Origin: Actimicrobium sp035984655
GTDB lineage: Bacteria; Pseudomonadota; Gammaproteobacteria; Burkholderiales; Burkholderiaceae_D
Reading direction: 5' to 3'
Length of the DNA stretch: 64,000 bases
Assembly: GCF_035984655.1 (NCBI RefSeq)
Contig: NZ_JAXCHT010000001.1
Location: 186,001 to 250,000 of the forward strand
Positions 37,986-45,251 of the stretch are shown piece after piece. The position numbers and the translations under genes were made by a program. Within the stretch, counting starts at the first letter, position 1. Every line of letters starts with the position of its first letter. The notes beneath the pieces were generated by a model, which worked only from the letters and a program-made list of their open reading frames with translations, ran no database searches and was not told the origin of the DNA.

Positions 37986-38180
37986 ATGGCCATGAAATTT
38001 CGACACTACAAGGGCGGCATCTATGAACTGGTCGGCGCCGCCACCCTCGAATCCGATCTCACGCCGATGACGGTGTACCGCTCGCCGGACGGCGCGTTGT
38101 GGGTACGACCGACGGCCGTGTTTGACGAGATGATCGAGCTCGACGGCAAGCCGATGCGGCGTTTTTCGCCACTGCCCTGA
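37986..38180 (+). CDS. DUF1653 family small protein
   Basis: A 64-residue protein beginning MAMKFRHYKGGIYELVGAAT. It has the conserved DUF1653 pattern: YKGG.Y...G.A, then MTVYRSPDGALWVRP and a C-terminal FDEMIELDGKP.RRF. The family is widespread, small and of unknown function. The start could also be the ATG at 37992. It follows the FliL-like gene by 22 bases and precedes rsuA by 33, so the three may be co-transcribed. Confidence 0.88.
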   Translation: MAMKFRHYKGGIYELVGAATLESDLTPMTVYRSPDGALWVRPTAVFDEMIELDGKPMRRFSPLP

Positions 38181-38213
38181 GTCGGCCCGCACGGCTTCTG
38201 CTACAGTGCCGCC

Positions 38214-38957
38214 ATGACGACATTGACCCTTGACCGCATCCTGCAATCGCAGGGCTTTGGCACCCGCAAATGGTGCCGCCAATTGATCGCCGAAGGCGAA
38301 GTCAGCATCGCCGGCACGGTGATCACCGATTACCGCCAGGCGTTCAACACTGACGCCCTGGTGTTCCGTCTGTTCGAGGAGGACTGGGACTACCGCGAGC
38401 ACGTCTTTCTGGCGCTGCACAAGCCGCCCAACTTCGAATGCTCGCGCAAACCCAGTCATCATCCGGGCGTGCTGAGCATCCTGCCGGAGCAATTCACGTG
38501 GCGCGAGGTGCAGCCGGTCGGACGGCTCGATCATGACACCACCGGCCTGTTGCTGATGTCGGATCACGGGCCCTTCATCCATACCCAATCCTCGCCGAAA
38601 TCGCATATCCCGAAAGTCTACGTCGCCACCACCGCCGAGCCGGTCACGCCGGAGCTAGTCGCGCAATTGCTGGCCGGTGTCCAGCTGCATGACGAGCCTG
38701 CACCGCTGGCGGCCGTGCACTGCCAGATGGTCGACGCGCAGCGCATCGAGATCGTGCTGGAGCAGGGCAAATACCATCAGGTCAAGCGCATGCTGGCGGC
38801 CGCCGGCAACCATTGCATCAGCCTGCAACGGGTTGCCGTTGGCGGCCTGACACTCGCCGGGCTCGGCCTGGAAGAAGGCGAGTGGTGTTATCTGGATGCC
38901 GACGATCTGGCGCTGCTGGTGGCTGCGCCGCTCAGCGCGCCGCTCGCCGCTGGTTAA
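38214..38957 (+). CDS. rsuA: 16S rRNA pseudouridine synthase (RsuA family)
   Basis: A 247-residue RNA-modifying enzyme. An N-terminal S4 domain (about residues 4-55, LDRILQSQGFGTRKWCRQLI) binds RNA. The catalytic core carries the invariant aspartate in VGRLDHDTTGLLL, followed by KVYVATT and GKYHQVKRMLAAAGN. This arrangement fits RsuA, which makes pseudouridine 516 in 16S rRNA; RluB/RluE cannot be fully excluded. Its 3' end overlaps the convergent coiled-coil gene by 26 bases. Confidence 0.87.
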   Translation: MTTLTLDRILQSQGFGTRKWCRQLIAEGEVSIAGTVITDYRQAFNTDALVFRLFEEDWDYREHVFLALHKPPNFECSRKPSHHPGVLSILPEQFTWREVQPVGRLDHDTTGLLLMSDHGPFIHTQSSPKSHIPKVYVATTAEPVTPELVAQLLAGVQLHDEPAPLAAVHCQMVDAQRIEIVLEQGKYHQVKRMLAAAGNHCISLQRVAVGGLTLAGLGLEEGEWCYLDADDLALLVAAPLSAPLAAG

Positions 38958-39543
38958 GCAGTTCGCTGCCTAGTTGCATAAATTGAAGCTGTAGCTGTTG
39001 ACGCCGAACTTGGGCTTCAACCAACTGCCTTCGCAGATGCGCGACGCGAACCAAATCGCCCCCTGCGCTGGCTGCGATTAGCTCGCCCCCAAGCTCGCGC
39101 TCACGCTTGACGGCGCACTGATGCAATTCGCGCGTCTTGTCGCGCAGCAGCTGAAGTTCAGTCGAGGAGAGGCGTTTGGCGCTGGCGGAAGTTGTTGGCG
39201 CGCCCGGCTGCGGTTTCGCGGCCTCGCGCTTGGCCTGCTGGCTCGGTTGCGCAGCACGAAGCCGGGGGAGCTGGGTGGGCGTTTGCGGAACTCCCGCGAA
39301 CAGCCTCGACAACGCGATTTCGCGCGGCCGGGGTGGGTGTTGCGGCGGCACGGGCAGCGAGGCAAGCAGGCGTCCCTTTACCAGCGCACCCATGCTGGCG
39401 GCCAATTTATTTCCCAGTTCGCACCCGCGTACGAAACTCGCCGACACGTTGTTGTCGCTGGTCGGTCTAGACCTGGCTGCAGTCCTTACGGCAGGCTTCG
39501 CGCGGATGGGCGCAGGCTTAAAAAAAAATGATGGAAACCGCAT
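38932..39543 (-). CDS. Hypothetical protein with C-terminal coiled coil
   Basis: A 203-residue protein I do not recognise. Residues about 1-110 are basic and rich in Pro, Ala and Arg, with no signal peptide or membrane segment. Residues about 125-200 are strongly helical with heptad-like Leu spacing (LSSTELQLLRDKTRELHQ, VRRQQLQLQFMQLG), predicting a coiled coil. The coil reads well on this strand and badly on the other, which is why it is kept. It overlaps the rsuA 3' end. A role cannot be inferred. Confidence 0.5.
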   Translation of the reverse strand: MRFPSFFFKPAPIRAKPAVRTAARSRPTSDNNVSASFVRGCELGNKLAASMGALVKGRLLASLPVPPQHPPRPREIALSRLFAGVPQTPTQLPRLRAAQPSQQAKREAAKPQPGAPTTSASAKRLSSTELQLLRDKTRELHQCAVKRERELGGELIAASAGGDLVRVAHLRRQLVEAQVRRQQLQLQFMQLGSELLNQRRAAR

Positions 39544-39653
39544 GATCGTCCTTCTCTAGCAATGGTGTGAAAGTAACGATTAAGTCGCGCCACGTCGATG
39601 CTGGTTCCATTCCCGCAATCCCGTCCGGCAGGTCGTCCACGCCAATTGCCTGA

Positions 39654-40921
39654 TCAGAGAATCAGCATCGCCCGAAAATCATTGACATTCGTACGCGTCG
39701 GCCCGCTCACCACAAGGTCGCCCAGCGCACTGAAAAAACCGTAGCCATCATTGTTGTCGAGCAGCGTACGGGCGCGCAGGCGGAGCCCTGTGGCGCGCGC
39801 CAGCGAATCGGGTTGCAGCAGTGCGCCGGCATTGTCTTCGGAGCCGTCGATGCCGTCGGTGTCGCAGGCCAGCGCATGCACACCCGGCAAGCCATCCAGC
39901 GCCACCGCCAGACTCAGCAGGAATTCGGCATTGCGCCCGCCCGGCCCGTGCCGCGCACCGTGACCGTGGTTTCGCCACCCGACAGCAGCACGCACGGCCG
40001 GGCAAACGGCTGGCCGTGCAGCGCCACCTGGCGGGCCAGCGCCGCATGCATCAGGCCGATGTCGCGCGCCTCGCCTTCGATCCCGTCGGACAGGATGTAT
40101 GCCGCTACACCGGCGGCGCGCGCGGCACTGGCGGCCGCTTCCAGCGCGTGCTGCGCGGTGGCGATGACGTGGTGCTGATTGCGGGCGAAGCGCGCGTCGT
40201 CCGGCTTGGGTGTTTCACCGGCGCCGCTGTCCAGATGCGTCTGCACCGCAGCGGGAATGGCGATCCCGTATTTGCCGAGCACCGCCAGCGCTTCGGCGCA
40301 GGTGGTCGGATCGGGCAGGGTCGGGCCGCTGGCAATGATGCCCGGGTCATCGCCGGGCACGTCGGAAATCAGCAGCGTGACCACGCGCGCGGGCGCACAG
40401 GCCAACGCCAGCCGGCCGCCCTTGATGGCCGACAGATGCTTGCGCACGCAGTTCATTTCGGCAATCGTTGCGCCGCTCTTGAGCAAGGCCTTGTTGATCG
40501 CCTGTTTCTGCTCCAGCGTGATGCCGTCGCCCGGCAACGCCAGCACGGCCGAGCCGCCGCCGCTGATCAGGCACAACACCAGGTCGTCCGGACCAAGGCC
40601 CTGCACCAGCGCCAGCATGCGCCGGGCGGCGTCGCGCCCGGCTGCATCGGGGACCGGATGGGAGGCCTCGACCACCTCGATGCGCTGGCATGGCGCACCA
40701 TGTCCATAGCGCGTGACAACCAGACCGGACAATTCACCCGGCCAATGCCGCTCGACGCTTTGCGCCATCGCGGCGGCGCCCTTGCCAGCGCCGATCACCA
40801 GTGTGCGCCCGTTGGCCGGGGCTGGCGGGAGATACGCAGGCAGGCATTTTTCGGCGCTGACAGCCGCTACGGCAGTGGCATACAGGTCAAGCAGAAACTG
40901 GCGCGGTGTGGCGAGGCTCAT
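39654..40921 (-). pseudogene. ttuD: Glycerate 2-kinase / hydroxypyruvate reductase TtuD (MOFRL family), frameshifted
   Basis: A gene for a roughly 420-residue MOFRL-family enzyme, in two frames. The first frame (start 40921) encodes about 325 normal residues, including GAGKGAAAMA, CLISGGGSAVLALP and LSGGETTVTVRG, then ends early at 39914. The rest of the family pattern (GGRNAEFLLSLAVAL, the DTDGIDG site, NNDGYGFF and the GPTRTNVND end) continues in another frame to 39654. Restoring one C to the CCC run at 39940-39942 would join the frames as RGRGGRNAEF. The product would phosphorylate glycerate in glyoxylate or tartrate metabolism. The shift may be a real mutation or a homopolymer sequencing error. 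Confidence 0.85.
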
Positions 40922-41039
40922 GGCGGATTCCAGGATTAGGTGGCCTGATTATGCGGCCGCGGTTTCGACGCGGGGCAACCGCGCCGATGAATTGTTTTCA
41001 TGCCTTGCCAGCCGTCGCCGACTATGCCAGCATCGGGCC

Positions 41040-41462
41040 ATGCATCTTTCCTCGTTGTTTCGTTTGTGTTGCCTGAGCGCGTTGGCGCTGGCAACCGTCG
41101 CTTGTGCGGAGGATCCCGTGCGTCCCACTTCTGCGCCATCCGGCAGTGCGGCACTGCTGGCGAAAATCCATGCCGAAATCGGCGCTGCCGCTTGCGACAG
41201 CGCGGCCCAATGTCACACCATTGGCATTGGCGCCAAATCGTGCGGCGGGCCGGAGGCGTGGCTTGCCTGGTCCGACAAGCATACCGATCCGAAAAAATTG
41301 CAGTCGCTGGTGGCGCAGCATCGCGCCGCCCGCGAAGAAGAAAATCGGCGCAGCGACATGGTCTCGGATTGCCGGGCGATCCCCGATCCGGGCAGCAGTT
41401 GCGTGCCTGCCAGCGGCGGCGGAGTTTGCCGACTGAACCGGAATCCCGCCAGCGGCGTCTGA
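41040..41462 (+). CDS. Small Cys-rich lipoprotein, hypothetical
   Basis: A 140-residue exported protein. The first 22 residues form a lipoprotein signal with lipobox TVAC. The mature part has several cysteines (CDSAAQCHTIG, SCGGPEAW, DCRAIPDP, CVPASGG, C) that could form disulfides, a Trp-rich patch and a charged helix (QHRAAREEENRRSD). It looks like the conserved Cys-rich secreted proteins of Burkholderiales, whose function is unknown. It diverges from ttuD across 118 bases and ends 18 bases before a bidirectional terminator. Confidence 0.75.
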   Translation: MHLSSLFRLCCLSALALATVACAEDPVRPTSAPSGSAALLAKIHAEIGAAACDSAAQCHTIGIGAKSCGGPEAWLAWSDKHTDPKKLQSLVAQHRAAREEENRRSDMVSDCRAIPDPGSSCVPASGGGVCRLNRNPASGV

Positions 41463-41479
41463 CCGTCGTCCGCACAAAC

Positions 41480-41518
41480 AAGAAGGGCCGCCAGCTTGCG
41501 TTGGCGGCCCTTCTTTCA
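41480..41518. terminator. Bidirectional intrinsic terminator
   Basis: A perfect 14-base stem (AAGAAGGGCCGCCA, 41480-41493, with its complement at 41502-41515) and an 8-base loop. The T-rich arm on either strand lets it end both the lipoprotein transcript and leftward transcription. Confidence 0.85.
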
Positions 41519-41520
41519 TT

Positions 41521-41546
41521 GCAGCCCCGCACGCTGGCGGGGCTGC
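41521..41546 (-). terminator. Second hairpin, after the subtilase remnant
   Basis: GCAGCCCCGC (41521-41530) pairs perfectly with GCGGGGCTGC (41537-41546) across a 6-base loop. It lies 19 bases after the remnant stop codon and is probably its original terminator. Confidence 0.6.
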
Positions 41547-41565
41547 AATCGTACCTGCTGGTGGA

Positions 41566-42597
41566 TCAGTTGCGCTTGGACAGTTGGGCAGCGCTCAGAT
41601 CACGGGTCGGTTCCGCCAGCGGCAGGCCGCCGTTGGTTTCAACCCGCACGACCGTGGTGGCCTGCACTGCGCCGCTGGCATCCTTGAACTGGGCGCCACC
41701 GACAAAGCGACCGCCGAGTGGCAGGCCAGACCATGACACGCCAACCGACGCTGTGCTACCGGCATACACGGTGCCCGGCAAAAGGACGTTGAACTTACCG
41801 CCGATATCGCTTGGCGTGACCACCCAGCTCGACAGTTTGTGCGTCATTGCTGCGCCACCACCGTAGGCTGCCACGCACACCTTGTAGTTGCCGGCTGCCG
41901 GGCTGGCGACCTGGACCGACTCGATCGAACCATCGTTGCCCGAATACACCGTGCTGCCATCCGGAGCGACCAGCATCAGGTCGTTGTCATCGGTAACGGC
42001 GCCGGTATCTTCCTGACGCAAGGCAAAGCGGGCCACGATGGTGCCAACCGGTACGACGAAGTTATGTACCTTCACCGACACCGTATCGACGCCAGCAACG
42101 CAGGCGGTTTTCAGCGCCGCTTGCGTCACGGCGCCGGGAGCCAGGCTGTAGACACTCGACAGCGTGGCATCCTTGAGGCCGCCCTTGTTGGCCGTCATGC
42201 GACCGGAAAAGCCGGTCTTGACGGTCAAGACACGCGAGCCCGAAACGGTGTTGCCGGTAAGCAGATCCGGCGCCAGGATTGGATTGCCGGTACGTGCGGT
42301 GAGCGGGATTTTTACCGTATGCGCACCATCGTTCCAGGTCAGCGATCCGTACGACCAGACATTCGCCACGGCGCCACTGGCAACCAGTTTGACGGTGAAG
42401 CTTTTGGTTTCCTTTGGTGCCAGCGTCAGGCTGGCCGGCGTGACCGAGGTCGTGAAGCCGGGAAGGGTGGCCGCAGCGCTGTAGGTTGCAGCGGCGCCGC
42501 CGACATTGGTCACCTTGCGGGTTACCGTCGTGCTGCCGATCACCGAACCGACCGTAATGCTGGCCATGTTCAGGTTATAGGTTTCGTCCAGCGGGGT
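41566..42597 (-). pseudogene. Subtilisin-like serine protease, C-terminal remnant
   Basis: About 343 codons of the 3' end of a secreted S8 protease. The frame can be read from TPLDETYNLN just inside 42597 through MASITVGS, TVTRKVTNVG and WNDGAHTVKIPLTA, which is the fibronectin-III-like domain that follows the catalytic domain in subtilases. A PPC-like beta domain comes next (DNDLMLVAPDG, GNYKVCVAAYGG). The catalytic Asp, His and Ser regions and the signal peptide are absent. An in-frame TGA at 42598-42600 sits exactly where the homology ends and the foreign-looking cassette begins. An internal ATG at 42567 could start a 333-residue product, but no ribosome site is seen. Confidence 0.75.
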
Positions 42598-42599
42598 TC

Positions 42600-42617
42600 A
42601 TCCGCACTATCCGCACT
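42600..42617. repeat. Tandem 9-base duplication at the island junction
   Basis: ATCCGCACT is repeated twice head to tail (42600-42608 and 42609-42617), starting at the base where subtilase homology ends. Confidence 0.7.
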
Positions 42618-42641
42618 TTTGGGTTATGCCGGGGTGATGCC

Positions 42642-43046
42642 ATGACGACCGGTAAAGCATCACCACTCGATTTATTTGGCGACGCCTTGCCGTTGAAGTC
42701 TGCCAATGCAAAGCCCGAAGCCGCTGCGCTGGTGGAAGTCCTGAAGACGTTGCGGGCGCATTCGCTGGTGGCATGGTGTGAACGGATGAACAGCGGGGCC
42801 GCAATGATGGGCGGGCGCTTTGTGCGCTTCGGTTGGACCGGCTGCCCTGACGTTCTCGGGCAATTGACGGATGGCCGCTTACTTGGCGTGGAAGTGAAGG
42901 CCGAGCATGGAAAGCTGCGACCCGAACAAACCATTTTCCTTGAACGCATTCGGGCCGCTGGTGGTGTGGCATTCATGGCGAGGGATTGCCGGGACGTGTT
43001 GCGCGAACTTCAACTATCAATGAACGGAAAATCAAATGACTGCTAA
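42642..43046 (+). CDS. VRR-NUC domain nuclease
   Basis: A 134-residue protein of the VRR-NUC family, a PD-(D/E)XK-type nuclease common in phages and mobile elements. The active-site pattern is visible: GCPDVLG supplies the Asp, and VEVKAEHGK the Glu and Lys about 15 residues later; PEQTIFLERIRAAGG is the trailing helix typical of the family. It probably acts on branched or flap DNA in replication or packaging. It is the first gene of a three-gene overlapping cassette; its stop overlaps the next start by 11 bases. It begins 45 bases from the broken subtilase. Confidence 0.85.
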   Translation: MTTGKASPLDLFGDALPLKSANAKPEAAALVEVLKTLRAHSLVAWCERMNSGAAMMGGRFVRFGWTGCPDVLGQLTDGRLLGVEVKAEHGKLRPEQTIFLERIRAAGGVAFMARDCRDVLRELQLSMNGKSNDC

Positions 43047-43746
43047 ACAAACGACGACATCAAAGAAGGTTGTCGCGCCAGCTATGGCGGATATACCAAA
43101 GCCGGATAAATCAAAAATGGTGCAGGTGGTTTGTCGGCGTGGCACTACTGAAGATAGGGCGGTGGCCGAGCATGTGCTGAACCCCGCAACGGCAAACGCA
43201 ACAACTGCGCTGGAATTTTCGAGAGCGCAGTATTCCGGCGTGAGTTTGCAAGATTGCTTAATGGTGGTGAAGGACGATATCGAGTCCGTCAACGGGGGCA
43301 ATCTCGACAAACTGGAAGGGATGCTGACAGCGCAGGCAATCGCGCTAAACGCCATGTTTAACAATTTCGCAAACCGGGCGATTCAAGCCGACGTGATGCC
43401 GAAACTGGATACCTATTTTCGACTGGCGCTCAAAGCACAATCACAGTGCCGCTCGACCGTGGAAGCCATAGCGGAAATCAAATACCCGAAGTCGGCGACC
43501 TTCATCAAGCAAGCCAACATAGCGCAACAGCAACAGGTGAATAACGGGGCTGCCAAGTCATTGACTGAAAAACCTACGCACGAGAGAAACATAACCCCAT
43601 CGAACGAACTATTAACGGAGGCAAGCAGTGCGACACTGGACACCCGAGGAACGATTAAAGCAGGCCGCACTGATACGAAACTGGAAGCCGTGGAAGCAAT
43701 CAACCGGACCGACCACCGAAAGCGGAAAAGCGAAGGCATCCGGTAA
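43036..43746 (+). CDS. Conserved mobile-element-associated protein, unknown function
   Basis: A 236-residue soluble protein. The centre has a conserved helical block (LTAQAIALNAMFNNFANRA, then YFRLALKAQSQCRSTVEAIAEIK) followed by FIKQANIAQQQQVNNG. I recall this pattern from uncharacterised proteins of proteobacterial mobile regions, usually encoded next to a short HWTPE protein, as here. The N-terminal 35 residues and the C-terminal 60 are polar and low in complexity. It overlaps the nuclease gene upstream and the small HWTPE gene downstream (119 bases). The function is unknown; a terminase-small-subunit-like or packaging role is only a guess. Confidence 0.8.
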   Translation: MTAKQTTTSKKVVAPAMADIPKPDKSKMVQVVCRRGTTEDRAVAEHVLNPATANATTALEFSRAQYSGVSLQDCLMVVKDDIESVNGGNLDKLEGMLTAQAIALNAMFNNFANRAIQADVMPKLDTYFRLALKAQSQCRSTVEAIAEIKYPKSATFIKQANIAQQQQVNNGAAKSLTEKPTHERNITPSNELLTEASSATLDTRGTIKAGRTDTKLEAVEAINRTDHRKRKSEGIR

Positions 43747-43852
43747 CGCAACAAAGCACGGTATGCGCTCCGCTGAATGGCTGGCCGAACATAGGCGCTT
43801 AAATTCCATCCTGCGCGACTTTCGGGAATCGCTCGAAAAAGCCTGCACTTAG
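43628..43852 (+). CDS. Small conserved HWTPE-type protein
   Basis: A 74-residue basic protein beginning at GTG (MRHWTPEERLKQAALIRNW), with GGAG seven bases upstream. It shows the conserved pattern W.PW..STGP.T..GKA...NA.KHG that recurs in short proteins of proteobacterial mobile regions. It overlaps the end of the preceding gene by 119 bases in another frame, which strongly suggests coupled translation. No function is known. The clusters of Lys, Arg and Trp would suit nucleic-acid binding, but that is inference. Confidence 0.78.
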   Translation: MRHWTPEERLKQAALIRNWKPWKQSTGPTTESGKAKASGNATKHGMRSAEWLAEHRRLNSILRDFRESLEKACT

Positions 43853-43898
43853 ACCTTTAGCCAAAAAGCAGGCTACAGCCGACTACCGAAAAACCCAG

Positions 43899-43921
43899 AC
43901 CCGCCGCGTGCGGGTTTTTTT
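43899..43921 (+). terminator. Intrinsic terminator of the nuclease cassette
   Basis: ACCCGC (43899-43904) pairs with GCGGGT (43910-43915) around a 5-base loop, then seven T residues. It ends the three-gene cassette 46 bases after its last stop. Confidence 0.82.
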
Positions 43922-43930
43922 CTGCCAATT

Positions 43931-43947
43931 CCGGTTGATGGTGACAC
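43931..43947 (+). repeat. Direct repeat copy 1 (CCGGTTGATGGTGACAC)
   Basis: It matches copy 2 at 44293-44310 except for one inserted A, and the preceding GCCA is also shared. The reverse complement GTGTCACCATCAACCGG resembles the terminal repeats I recall from IS21-type elements; this is not verified. Confidence 0.5.
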
Positions 43948-43967
43948 TGTTAGAAAACGACCGTTTC

Positions 43968-44058
43968 CCAACACCCCCACAAGGCACCGTCTGTCCCTGT
44001 TGGGAACAGCCGATCACATTTCCAACATGCAGGCATCTGCCAACACCGTTTTCCAACA
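43968..44058. repeat. Cluster of CCAACA motifs (iteron-like)
   Basis: CCAACA occurs at 43968, 44022, 44040 and 44053 and inverted (TGTTGG) at 43998; three of the direct copies extend to TTTCC(C)AACA. Irregular spacing argues against a classic iteron array, but the density suggests protein binding sites. Confidence 0.4.
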
Positions 44059-44292
44059 CGGTATTTGAGCGTTCCGCGCGCGCGTGGCAGCACTCAGAAA
44101 CAGAGCCAGTACAGGCAAACGCCAGTTCGACTCCTCATCAGGAGTCCAATCATTCCCCGTAACCCGCATGGTTGCTGGACTTTTCGCAGGGACGCTGGCT
44201 CAGACGCCGCCATAGATGCCGCCAAAGAAAAACCATAGCGCCAAATAGAGCCGGTGAGGTTAGCGCCCCGGTTAGTGCGCAATATCGCCATG

Positions 44293-44310
44293 CCGGTTGA
44301 TGAGTGACAC
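44293..44310 (+). repeat. Direct repeat copy 2 (CCGGTTGATGAGTGACAC)
   Basis: Second copy, 362 bases from the first. No transposase gene lies between them. Confidence 0.5.
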
Positions 44311-44440
44311 AAAAGAAGTGCTGGCTAGTGGGCTCGCTCGGTACGCAACATGGTCGAACCGGCCCAGCACTGGACAAGATGTCATTTCACATCAAAAACC
44401 TGACGTCTCATGGCGCCCACCACAAACCGGAAAACGTCAC

Positions 44441-44854
44441 TCATGCTTTAAAAATTTTCAGCAATGCCACTGCCGGGGAAAACAATCCGACCTTTCGGTT
44501 TGCTTGAGCAGCTTCGAGGACTTCGACAAGCTCATCGTATTTGTCGGCTTGTCTGTCGTTCAAGTTGGTCATATTCATGCTCCAGCGAGGAAAAGTGCGG
44601 AAACTGGCCGGTTCGTTGTAAATCACTCGGGAATTTTTGTGTCGAGGATCGAGTTCGATTTTCTTATAAAGCGTATCAAGCTTAGATGCCGGACCTTCCA
44701 ATACTTGCAAAAACCACCCGCCGTTGTAAAACAAACTACCTGTTATCTCCAGTGGCGCGTTGTTTGTCTTTGCCTTTTCTTGTATCGCAGAAAGGTCTTC
44801 TGGAGACATCTTACGTGTTGCTTGGCTTAGGTAGATAAGCTGATTAATTGACAT
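44441..44854 (-). CDS. BLUF-domain blue-light photoreceptor
   Basis: A 137-residue single-domain protein of the BLUF family, which binds FAD and signals blue light through a hydrogen-bond switch. Key residues are present: the switch tyrosine in LIYLSQA, the flavin-binding Asn in TNNAPLEITG, the glutamine in FLQVLEG, RH in DPRHKNS, and the Trp/Met strand RTFPRWSMNM. No effector domain is attached, so it would act through a partner protein, as short BLUF proteins such as PixD do. The C-terminal 35 residues form helices. It is encoded inside the accessory patch, with no obvious partner gene. A palindrome lies about 53 bases upstream of the start. Confidence 0.9.
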   Translation of the reverse strand: MSINQLIYLSQATRKMSPEDLSAIQEKAKTNNAPLEITGSLFYNGGWFLQVLEGPASKLDTLYKKIELDPRHKNSRVIYNEPASFRTFPRWSMNMTNLNDRQADKYDELVEVLEAAQANRKVGLFSPAVALLKIFKA

Positions 44855-44906
44855 TGAAACATCCTAAATTTGGTGAACCCCGGTCGAATCTGACGGAGCA
44901 AAAATT

Positions 44907-44929
44907 CATACTATCTTAAAAATAGTATG
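44907..44929. promoter_or_regulatory. Palindrome upstream of the BLUF gene
   Basis: CATACTAT and ATAGTATG (8-base arms) are separated by CTTAAAA. It lies 53-75 bases before the BLUF start on the minus strand, a position suited to an operator; a weak hairpin is the alternative. Confidence 0.4.
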
Positions 44930-45034
44930 GCGTTCGAAGTGCTTTAAAAGGGCCTGCCGGATTTACATGACGCCCTTGACTCAAGTCCGGCCCATCGGGG
45001 TCCTTGGAAGCGCCACGTAAAAGTCCCGACCTAA

Positions 45035-45190
45035 ATCATAGGCCAACTAATTCCTTCCACGCAACAGAGAATTAAGCGTTCGAACGGCATTGGCAGGAAG
45101 TACGCACAAGGCGAAAGCGTCAGCGCACTGGCAAGGGCCTACGGCGTATCGAGGGCCAATGCCCGTCGCATCGCAAACGTGTTGCAGTGA
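45035..45190 (+). pseudogene. Recombinase-type helix-turn-helix fragment
   Basis: An open stretch ending at TGA 45188-45190 translates to RIKRSNGIGRKYAQGESVSA, then LARAYGVSRANARRIANVLQ. This has the spacing of the C-terminal DNA-binding helix-turn-helix of serine resolvases/invertases (GESVSALAR.YGVSRA). No ATG, GTG or TTG precedes it before an in-frame TAA at 45032, so it is probably the tail of a lost recombinase gene. The catalytic domain is absent. Confidence 0.4.
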
Positions 45191-45251
45191 TTCGCATTGA
45201 CTGAATGAGGTTACACAGCGGTTACATGGGCAAGAGAAACCGTCAGAAAGC

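Larger units (their letters stand above)
43922..44440. other. Gene-poor repeat-bearing spacer
   Basis: No convincing gene is seen; the short open frames here lack ribosome sites and domains. It contains five copies of CCAACA (one inverted) between 43968 and 44058, a direct repeat of CCGGTTGATG(A)GTGACAC at 43931-43947 and 44293-44310, a GACTCCT/AGGAGTC palindrome (44129-44146), and an AGTGCTGG/CCAGCACT inverted pair near 44314-44380. Confidence 0.55.
42598..45190. mobile_element. Accessory patch between the subtilase remnant and tRNA-Arg (degraded mobile island)
   Basis: This stretch is visibly richer in A and T than its flanks. It begins where the subtilase gene is broken and ends beside a tRNA gene. 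It contains a VRR-NUC nuclease gene, two overlapping conserved mobile-type genes, a terminator, a gene-poor spacer with CCAACA repeats and direct repeats, a BLUF gene and a recombinase-type HTH fragment. No integrase, transposase or copy of the tRNA 3' end was found at the left edge, so the boundaries and the mechanism are inferred. Confidence 0.5.

Noticed and set aside
44100..44150. Possible tRNA 3' fragment (GTTCGACTCC) as an attachment site
   Set aside because: The following bases form a GACTCCT/AGGAGTC palindrome, and the flanks do not make a T arm; it does not match the nearby tRNA-Arg.
43908..44377. Short open frames on both strands in the repeat-bearing spacer
   Set aside because: They start inside terminators or repeats, lack ribosome sites, and encode low-complexity peptides.
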